Shown here in pieces: positions 1 through 4,888 of a stretch of DNA of 5,989 nt (its first letter is position 1; the number at the start of each line of letters is the position of its first letter). The position numbers were made by a program, and so were the translations under genes. The DNA is from Chloroflexota bacterium (GTDB taxonomy: Bacteria; Chloroflexota; Limnocylindria; Limnocylindrales; CSP1-4): the NCBI GenBank assembly GCA_021789355.1, contig JAJYJR010000381.1, positions 1 through 5,989 on the forward strand. The letters run 5' to 3'. The notes beneath the pieces are model-generated. The model did no database searches and had not been told where the DNA came from. It saw nothing but the letters and a program-made list of their open reading frames with translations.

Positions 1-443
1 GCAGTCCGGCTCAGGGTGCGCTTGAGCAGCGGCCCTCCGACCTGTCGGCCCCCTCGCATGTATCGGCTCGCCGCGACCACGTCGGCGCCGAGACGCGCGA
101 GGCGCACCATTGGCTCGACGTCCCGGGGCTCATCCGACCCGTCGGCCATCGTGATGAGGACGTACTCGCCGCGCGAGGCCGCGATCCCGGCCTTCATCGC
201 GTTGAGCACACCCCTCCCGAGCTCGTTGCGCAGGAGTCGGACGTGCGGCAGGTCGGCCGCCAGCCCGCGCACAGGTGGCACCGTCGTATCGGCGTCGAAA
301 TCGTAGACGACGAGGATCTCGTGCGGGGTGTGCAGGTTCGCGTGGAGCGCACGCAGCACGGGCACGACCCGCTCGCCCTCGTTGTAGACCGGCATCACGA
401 CCGACAGCACGGGCGCCAGCTCGCCGGCCACAGGAGCGATCAC
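1..443 (-). CDS. Family 2 glycosyltransferase (polyprenyl-phosphate sugar synthase-like), 3' end cut by window edge
   Basis: Transfers a sugar from a nucleotide-sugar donor, most likely onto a polyprenyl phosphate or another lipid/glycan acceptor at the cytoplasmic face. About 147 residues are visible; the C-terminal part lies beyond base 1. Seen: the GT-A fold opening SVVMPVYNEGE (residues 14-24), a strand ending VVYDFDADTT (45-54) where many GT2 enzymes have a DDGS/DDxS motif, the G-x-G-x-x-x-A-M-K-A-G-I segment (76-87), and MADGSDEP (99-106), which occupies the DxD-like metal/nucleotide site. ASRYMRGG (125-132) is typical of the DPM1-like branch. The GTG start at 443-441 overlaps the stop of the upstream membrane-protein gene as GTGA, with an AGGTGG ribosome site ten bases ahead. 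The family is firm; donor and acceptor are not known. The DPM1-like assignment is from motif memory, and a C-terminal membrane extension cannot be judged. Confidence 0.9.
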   Translation of the reverse strand, partial: MIAPVAGELAPVLSVVMPVYNEGERVVPVLRALHANLHTPHEILVVYDFDADTTVPPVRGLAADLPHVRLLRNELGRGVLNAMKAGIAASRGEYVLITMADGSDEPRDVEPMVRLARLGADVVAASRYMRGGRQVGGPLLKRTLSRT

Positions 444-1489
444 TCCAGCACCGCCACCTGCTCCTGGCGCAGGGCACGCGCCCCGCTCGACAGCGATGCC
501 ACCCCCAGGCCGGACGCGGTCAGCGCGATCGCGCCACCGAGCGCCGATGGGGCCACGGTCATGACATGCGCCAGCACCGCGAGCGAGAATGCCTCCGACG
601 CGGGGAGGCCCAGTGCGGTGGCAGTCCCAACCGCGGCGAGCTCGAACGTCCCGACGTATCCCGGTGCCGAAGGCAGCGCCGTTCCGAGCACGGTCACCGC
701 GGCAATCAGCAGCGTCACCGCGGGCGAGAGCGCCAGCCCCAGTGACTGCCCAACGAGCCAGAACGTGACGGCATCCAGCAGCCAGCAGGTACTGCTGATC
801 ACCAGCGCGAGGCCCGCCGCAGGCCGCTCGCTCGCGGCGTCGGCGCCGGTGGCCACGAACCGAACGAACCGCACCGAGCCCGCGATCGCGCGCGCCGGCA
901 GCCGGCGTTCGACCCGCTCCAGGACTCGCCCGACCAGCCCGAGGCCCCCGGTCAGCAGCACAACGACCACCACGATCCCGGCCAGCGACGCAAGCCCGGC
1001 GGCCTGGGTGAGCCAGGCAGGCGCCCCGAGCAGGAAGGCGGCCGCGAACGCGAGGATGGCCAGACTGGCCGTGTCGAGGATCCGTTCCAACACCACGGTG
1101 CCCAGGACGATCCCGGAGTCCAGACTCCCGGCGCGGGCGGCGAGGAACGCCCGAATCGGCTCACCCAGCCGGGCCGGGAGGACCGCGTTGCCCAGGTAGC
1201 CGATCAGCAGGATCGGAAGCAGGGGTGCCAGGCGGAGCGGCTCGGGGGGATGCGCGATGGCGAGCAGGGCGCGCCAGCGGATCGTCCGCAGCACCAGTTG
1301 CAGCGCGATCACGCCCAGGATGGCCACCAGCGGCGCCGGTGCGGCGTGCTGCAGCTGGATGACCGCGGAGGCGAGGTTCACGCCCCGCAGCGCGACCCAC
1401 AGCGACGCGACGCTGACGAAGACCCCGAGCGGCGCGGTGAGGAGGCGCCGCAGGGGCGAAGCGGACGCGGAGGCGCGCACGCCGCTCAC
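440..1489 (-). CDS. AglD/LPG_synthase_TM family (UPF0104) integral membrane protein, flippase-like
   Basis: A 349-residue polytopic membrane protein of the family that includes the transmembrane domain of lysylphosphatidylglycerol synthase (MprF) and of archaeal AglD (Pfam LPG_synthase_TM). Relatives are implicated in flipping lipids or lipid-linked sugars, or in supporting a partner glycosyltransferase. Seen: roughly eight or nine hydrophobic segments (about 17-34, 52-68, 88-105, 127-155, 166-187, 225-247, 253-276, 284-306, 306-328). The family signatures are R68-x-x-RW near the second helix, GYLGNAVLPARLGE (97-110), LGTVVLERILD (129-139) and PSAPGYVGTFE (273-283). It lacks the soluble C-terminal aminoacyl-transferase domain of MprF, so lysine transfer is unlikely. 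The GTG start at 1489-1487 overlaps the methyltransferase stop (GTGA), with AGGTGA at 1501-1496 as ribosome site. The next gene, a GT2 enzyme, overlaps its own stop. Family sure; substrate unknown. Confidence 0.93.
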   Translation of the reverse strand: MSGVRASASASPLRRLLTAPLGVFVSVASLWVALRGVNLASAVIQLQHAAPAPLVAILGVIALQLVLRTIRWRALLAIAHPPEPLRLAPLLPILLIGYLGNAVLPARLGEPIRAFLAARAGSLDSGIVLGTVVLERILDTASLAILAFAAAFLLGAPAWLTQAAGLASLAGIVVVVVLLTGGLGLVGRVLERVERRLPARAIAGSVRFVRFVATGADAASERPAAGLALVISSTCWLLDAVTFWLVGQSLGLALSPAVTLLIAAVTVLGTALPSAPGYVGTFELAAVGTATALGLPASEAFSLAVLAHVMTVAPSALGGAIALTASGLGVASLSSGARALRQEQVAVLE

Positions 1490-2175
1490 CGACGCTCACC
1501 TACATACAGGGTCTGTCCGGCCAGCAGCCACCGTGCGGGCGGGAGGCGCAGGAACACCCTGACCAGCGCAGGCCACTGCGGCAGGCGACTCTTCGTGGTG
1601 TACGGCAGGAAACGCACGACCAGACGATACGTTCGGAAACCTGCCGACTCCGCCGCCTCGACCAGGCTCCGGTCGGTCAGCGCAACCTTGTGGTCGATGA
1701 AGTCCCAGTACGCCCCACCGACGAGTCGGATGTTGGGCTGCAGCACCACCACCCGGCCTCCGGGCCGCAGCAGTTCCCGAACCACGGCGAACTGCTCCAT
1801 CACGGCGGCGGGCGACGGCAGGTGCTCGAGGTAGTTGCTCATGAAGGCTGTGCCGAAATGGCCCGCGGGGAGGATCCTAGCCAGGGCCAGACCGTCGGCC
1901 TGCACAAAGTGCACATTCGTCGTCAGGTCGGCCGAGACATCCCGCACGTCGGTGGCCCACTTCTCCGCCGCCTCGACATGGCGAATGAAGTAGCCGCGGT
2001 CGCAGGCGATGTCGAGCACGGGCGCGCCGGGCACGACGAAGCGCTGCAGGTGCGCCACGATCACGGCCCAGACCGCGTCCTTGGCTCGCGCCTCCCGGTC
2101 GGTGAACCGGTGCGCGTAGACCTCGCCCAGGGCGGGGGTCAGATCCGGCCCGCTGCCAGTTCGTTCGTGATCCAC
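1486..2175 (-). CDS. Class I SAM-dependent methyltransferase
   Basis: A 229-residue soluble methyltransferase with the Rossmann-like class I fold, expected to methylate a sugar, lipid or glycan intermediate made by the neighbouring enzymes. Seen: motif I region VLDIACDRGYF (53-63), an acidic residue D76 at the end of strand 2 for the SAM ribose, QADGL (92-96) for the adenine side, SNYLEHLPSP (113-122) as motif II/post-II (the EHL is the usual methyltransferase_11-like pattern), and LRPGGRVVVLQPNIR (136-150) as motif III. WDFIDHKVALTDRSL (157-171) resembles polysaccharide-cluster methyltransferases. Motif I is unusual: the standard GCGxG is ACDRG, keeping only the last glycine. The start is GTG at 2175-2173, 37 bases inside the epimerase gene, chosen for the strong ribosome site at 2186-2178; no later ATG/GTG start is available before the fold begins. 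Substrate cannot be told. Confidence 0.9.
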   Translation of the reverse strand: MDHERTGSGPDLTPALGEVYAHRFTDREARAKDAVWAVIVAHLQRFVVPGAPVLDIACDRGYFIRHVEAAEKWATDVRDVSADLTTNVHFVQADGLALARILPAGHFGTAFMSNYLEHLPSPAAVMEQFAVVRELLRPGGRVVVLQPNIRLVGGAYWDFIDHKVALTDRSLVEAAESAGFRTYRLVVRFLPYTTKSRLPQWPALVRVFLRLPPARWLLAGQTLYVGERR

Positions 2176-3158
2176 GGGATCACCTCGTCGAGCATCGCGT
2201 CGAGCGTGGTGGTGGCCTCGAAACCGAGCACGTCGCTGGCCTTGCGCACGTCCGGGACGCGCATCTGCACGTCGTGCTCGAACGGTGGGTCGCTGACGTA
2301 GCGGAACGGCCGGTCGCCGTTGACCTTCCGCCAGATCGTCCGGGCCAACTCCAGCACGGTGGTGCCCTGCGCGGTCGAGAGGTTGAAGTCCTGGTTCACC
2401 GCCGCGGGCGATTCCATGGCGAGCCGGATCCCGCGCGCGAGGTCGCCGCCGTAGGTGTAGTGGCGGACCTGGTTCCCTTCGCCCAGGATGTGCAGGGGGT
2501 CCTGACCACGGAGCACCTTCTGCACGAGATCCGGCACGACATGGCTCAGGGCGAGCTTCACGTTGCCACTCATGACCTCGGCGTCGCGGACCGCGCGCCG
2601 CTCGCCGATCCCCACGCAGTTGAACGGCCGCAGGATCGTGTAGGGCAGGCCGTACTGCTCCCAGGCGCCCTTCGCGAAGTACTCGCTCGCGAGCTTCTGG
2701 AAGCCATACGTGGAGCGGGGCGGGGGGTTGGTCAGCTGAGCGCCTTCGGGCGTAGGGAAGACGGTCGCCGACTCGAACACCATCGAACTGGAGATCACCA
2801 CGATCCGTTCCAGCCGCCCGTCGCGGCGGGCGGCCAGCGCCGCGTCGAACGTGGAGGCGAGGATCCGCTCGTTCTCGGCCAGCAGGTCGTAGGCGAACTC
2901 GTGGAAGTAGCTGATCCCGCCGATCATCGCCGCCGCGGCCACCACCTGGTCCACGTCCGCAGCCAGCTCGCGCAGGTGCCCCACGTCCTTGGCGTCTCCC
3001 TGCACGAAGCGGTACCGCGGGTGGCCCTCGTAGCTCTTGGCGGTGGGGCCGTACTTCGAGAAATCATCGAGCCCCACGACCTCGTGCCCAGCCTCGAGGA
3101 GATCAGGCACCAGGTACCCGGCGATGAACCCGGCCGCGCCGGTGACTAGGACCCGCAC
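2139..3158 (-). CDS. NAD-dependent sugar-nucleotide epimerase/dehydratase (extended SDR)
   Basis: First gene of the operon: an extended short-chain dehydrogenase/reductase acting on a nucleotide sugar with bound NAD(P). With the start chosen here it has 339 residues, normal for the family. Seen: nucleotide-binding loop TGAAGFIAG (6-14; third glycine replaced by alanine), acidic LDDFS (30-34) that binds the ribose of NAD, VVISSSMVF (120-128) with the catalytic serine, YGFQK (151-155) giving the YxxxK catalytic pair, LRPFNCVG (176-183), and VRHYTYGGDLARGI (231-244) for nucleotide-sugar binding. The reading frame stays open to 3257, but that 33-residue stretch is hydrophilic, lies before the Rossmann strand and looks untranslated. 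GTG at 3158-3156 has GAGGAG (3169-3164) five bases ahead; GTG at 3164 is the alternative but sits on that site. 4-epimerase, 3,5-epimerase and decarboxylase activities cannot be separated by eye. Confidence 0.92.
   Translation of the reverse strand: MRVLVTGAAGFIAGYLVPDLLEAGHEVVGLDDFSKYGPTAKSYEGHPRYRFVQGDAKDVGHLRELAADVDQVVAAAAMIGGISYFHEFAYDLLAENERILASTFDAALAARRDGRLERIVVISSSMVFESATVFPTPEGAQLTNPPPRSTYGFQKLASEYFAKGAWEQYGLPYTILRPFNCVGIGERRAVRDAEVMSGNVKLALSHVVPDLVQKVLRGQDPLHILGEGNQVRHYTYGGDLARGIRLAMESPAAVNQDFNLSTAQGTTVLELARTIWRKVNGDRPFRYVSDPPFEHDVQMRVPDVRKASDVLGFEATTTLDAMLDEVIPWITNELAAGRI
2178..2186 (-). promoter_or_regulatory. Strong ribosome binding site for the methyltransferase, inside the epimerase gene
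   Basis: On the minus strand GAGGTGATC (2186-2178) is a nine-base match to the full anti-Shine-Dalgarno complement (AAGGAGGTGATC). Its GAGG core lies seven bases ahead of GTG at 2175. It fixes that start although it creates a 37-base overlap with the epimerase. It encodes part of an epimerase stretch (DEVIPWIT), so the sequence serves both genes. Confidence 0.7.
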
Positions 3159-3445
3159 GTGCACTCCTCGCCTGCGGGAGAGCGCCGAGTGTGGAGCCGC
3201 CGTGGCACCAGCCGGGCGCTCCTCGTCACGTTCCTGCTCACGCGTCTCCTTCCGCACGGCTCCACAAGCGATGGTGAGGCTAGCCCACCCTGGCGCCTCC
3301 GGCTATGGTACTGACGGCTTGTCGCCACCCGACGGCCGCGTTGACACGATGAGGCCATGCCACTCGCCACCACGCCCGGTCATGCGCGCGCCGCCGAAGC
3401 CGCGGATGGCCGCTCGTGTGGCGCCGGTCACGATCGGAAGCGGGT
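3159..3445. other. Divergent intergenic region between the glycan operon and the membrane-protein gene
   Basis: About 287 bases with no convincing gene. It must hold the promoters for both directions, but no clear -35/-10 pair stands out. The TATGGT/TACCAT block at 3304-3310 fits the loose TAnnnT -10 pattern on either strand, without a good -35 at 17 bases. An exact TTGACA at 3341-3346 has only TCGCCA-like sequence where a -10 should be. The epimerase frame remains open through 3257, so a longer N-terminus there is formally possible. A 33-codon ORF (3357-3458) occupies the right end and is described separately. Confidence 0.55.
3164..3169 (-). promoter_or_regulatory. Ribosome binding site deciding the epimerase start
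   Basis: GAGGAG on the minus strand (3169-3164) stands five bases before GTG at 3158. The other in-frame candidate, GTG at 3164-3162, overlaps this site and would have no usable spacing. This supports a protein that begins directly with the first Rossmann strand (VRVLVTG). Confidence 0.65.
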
Positions 3446-3458
3446 GTGCCACCCGTGA
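3357..3458 (+). other. Possible 33-codon upstream ORF leading into the membrane-protein gene
   Basis: ATG at 3357 opens a 33-codon frame, starting MPLATTPGHARAAEAADG, that stops with TGA at 3456-3458. That stop overlaps an in-frame GTG (3455-3457) of the downstream membrane-protein gene as GTGA, the same arrangement as at the operon junctions on the other strand. Only GAGG two bases before the ATG could serve as a ribosome site, which is too close. The peptide is polar with no family resemblance. It may be a leader peptide that couples translation, or chance. Confidence 0.2.
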
Positions 3459-4840
3459 CCGCCCCACCCGCTGACTCCGAGGCCAGGCCAGGACCGCTCG
3501 CCGACCAAGCCGCCAGTTCCATCCGCACGTGGCATCGCCTCCCTGCGCCAGCGCGCTGGTCGCTCGTAATTGCGGGCGCGGTCGGCATCCAACTCCTGCG
3601 ACGACCCGAGACGCTGCTGCGGCCTGAGTTCTTCAACGAGGACGGCCAGGTCTTCTACATCGGCACGTACTTCGGAACCCCGCTCCAGACGATCCTGCGG
3701 CCGTACGCCGGTTACCTCAACCTCGTGCCTCGGCTGGTGGCGCTGCTTTCCCGCCTGGTCCCGGTCGCCGACGCGCCGCTGGTCACGAACAGCGCCGCTC
3801 TCCTCATCACGGGCGCAGTCTGCGCGTATATCGCGGGCGGCAGGCTGTCCGGCGCGATCCCCTCCGCGAGCCTGCGCTGGACGATCGCGGGGCTGGTGGT
3901 GCTGCTGCCGAATTCGCACGAGACGCTCGGCTCCATTGCATACACGCAGTGGTACCTCGGGATGTACCTGCTGACCGCCGCGTTCGCCACCTCGCCCAGG
4001 ACGCGGGCAGTCGAGGCCGTTGACCTCCTGGCCCTGGGCGCTGCCTCCCTCACCGGGCCCTGGGGGGTCTTGTTTACCCCGCTGTACGCTTGGCAAGCGC
4101 GACCCAGCCTGGCGATCCGGCGGGCCGACCATGCCCGCGATCGGGCACCGAAACGGTTGTCCTGGGATTGGGTTCGGATCCGTGCGGCGCTGGCGGTCTG
4201 TCTCCCCTCGCTCGCGCAGCTCGCGTACATCGTCGCCACTCCGGCCCCCAGCATGGGCAACGGGGTGGCGACCCTGGCCGGCACGATGGGGGTCATCGGC
4301 AACCGGTTCGTGGACGCGCCGTTCCTGGGCGCCATTTGGACCTCGCTGCTGCTCCAGGCCGGCCTGCCGTTCGCCCTCCTGGCGGGGCTTACCGTCGGCA
4401 TCGGGGGCCTGGTCATCGTTGCCTTCAGCGCGCTCACCGTTCGTGCGCGGGTGGTTGCCTTATACGTCGTCGGCGTGACGGTGACTGCGACTGTTATTCG
4501 GGAACGCGCTATGCTCGGCGGCTTCCTCGACCCAGGGGTAGCCGAGCGCTACGTGGTGGTTCCCGGCCTGGTCCTCGCCGCGGTCGCCGTAAGTGCGGTG
4601 GCTCGTGGCAAAGGAGCGACACGCGTGGCCGGCATGGTCCTGGTGGCTCTGCTGACGTTCGGCATCGTGGGTGACTTCAGGGTTCCGCCACATCCGTCGC
4701 TCGACTGGCCCCAGCGAAGTGAGTGCATTGGCGGGAGCGCGCCGTGCGTGGTCCCTGTACAGGAGCAGGCCCTGTGGTCCATCCGCTGGCCGGGCGCAGG
4801 GGGCACCTACGTGCAAGAGCCACTGGGCTTTGGGCCCTGA
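3446..4840 (+). CDS. Polytopic membrane protein of unknown function, GT-C-like layout
   Basis: I do not recognise a named family. The protein (464 residues from this start) has a hydrophilic, proline-rich cytoplasmic N-terminus (1-35) and then about nine to eleven hydrophobic segments, including roughly 38-52, 91-107, 116-132, 145-157, 171-182, 194-212, 247-266, 295-335, 337-352 and 372-388. Between the first two segments is FNEDG (63-67) followed by YAGYLNLVPRL (87-97). An acidic pair in the first external loop is a hallmark of GT-C glycosyltransferases, but this alone is weak. ERYVVVPG (367-374) lies near the end, and the C-terminal tail (from about 410) is polar with two cysteines (427 and 434), possibly a disulfide outside the cell. 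It is divergent from the glycan operon and convergent with the dehydrogenase. GTG at 3446 is chosen for GGAAG at 3436-3440; GTG at 3416 or 3455 is also possible. A role in envelope glycan assembly is inference from context. Confidence 0.82.
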   Translation: MPPVTAPPADSEARPGPLADQAASSIRTWHRLPAPARWSLVIAGAVGIQLLRRPETLLRPEFFNEDGQVFYIGTYFGTPLQTILRPYAGYLNLVPRLVALLSRLVPVADAPLVTNSAALLITGAVCAYIAGGRLSGAIPSASLRWTIAGLVVLLPNSHETLGSIAYTQWYLGMYLLTAAFATSPRTRAVEAVDLLALGAASLTGPWGVLFTPLYAWQARPSLAIRRADHARDRAPKRLSWDWVRIRAALAVCLPSLAQLAYIVATPAPSMGNGVATLAGTMGVIGNRFVDAPFLGAIWTSLLLQAGLPFALLAGLTVGIGGLVIVAFSALTVRARVVALYVVGVTVTATVIRERAMLGGFLDPGVAERYVVVPGLVLAAVAVSAVARGKGATRVAGMVLVALLTFGIVGDFRVPPHPSLDWPQRSECIGGSAPCVVPVQEQALWSIRWPGAGGTYVQEPLGFGP

Positions 4841-4852
4841 CGGCGAGCACCG

Positions 4853-4885
4853 CGGGCCTGGACTCCCCGAGCTGCCTCCGGCCCG
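4853..4885. terminator. Candidate bidirectional GC-rich hairpin between convergent genes
   Basis: CGGGCC (4853-4858) pairs with GGCCCG (4880-4885), and after one bulged T the stem continues as GGA (4860-4862) with TCC (4877-4879), leaving a 14-base loop. It sits in the 48-base gap between the two convergent stop codons (4838-4840 and 4889-4891), where a shared terminator is expected. There is no T-tract on either strand, so it would be a tailless hairpin of the type suggested for high-GC bacteria, or simply a chance stem in GC-rich DNA. Confidence 0.35.
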
Positions 4886-4888
4886 ACG

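Noticed and set aside
243..1199. Long plus-strand open frame (318 codons) opposite the membrane-protein gene
   Set aside because: Its composition is Ser/Thr/Arg/Ala-rich with no motif, and it is antisense to a gene with clear family signatures; long antisense frames are common in GC-rich DNA.
2274..3149. Plus-strand open frame (291 codons) opposite the epimerase
   Set aside because: No domain or hydrophobic pattern, rich in His/Arg/Val/Gly as expected for antisense reading; the epimerase on the other strand carries all catalytic motifs.
3159..3257. N-terminal extension of the epimerase to the first in-frame start at 3257
   Set aside because: Charged, low-complexity residues before the Rossmann strand and a good ribosome site at 3169-3164 that points to the later GTG.
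3341..3346. Exact TTGACA, a possible -35 box
   Set aside because: No acceptable -10 hexamer 16-18 bases downstream.
3428..4437. Two minus-strand frames opposite the plus-strand membrane protein
   Set aside because: Low-complexity Arg/Gly/Ala/Pro-rich translations with no membrane segments or motifs, whereas the plus strand gives a coherent polytopic protein.
4754..4763. Perfect 10-base palindrome CCTGTACAGG in the membrane-protein gene
   Set aside because: Several such palindromes are expected by chance in 6 kb, and it lies deep inside coding sequence.
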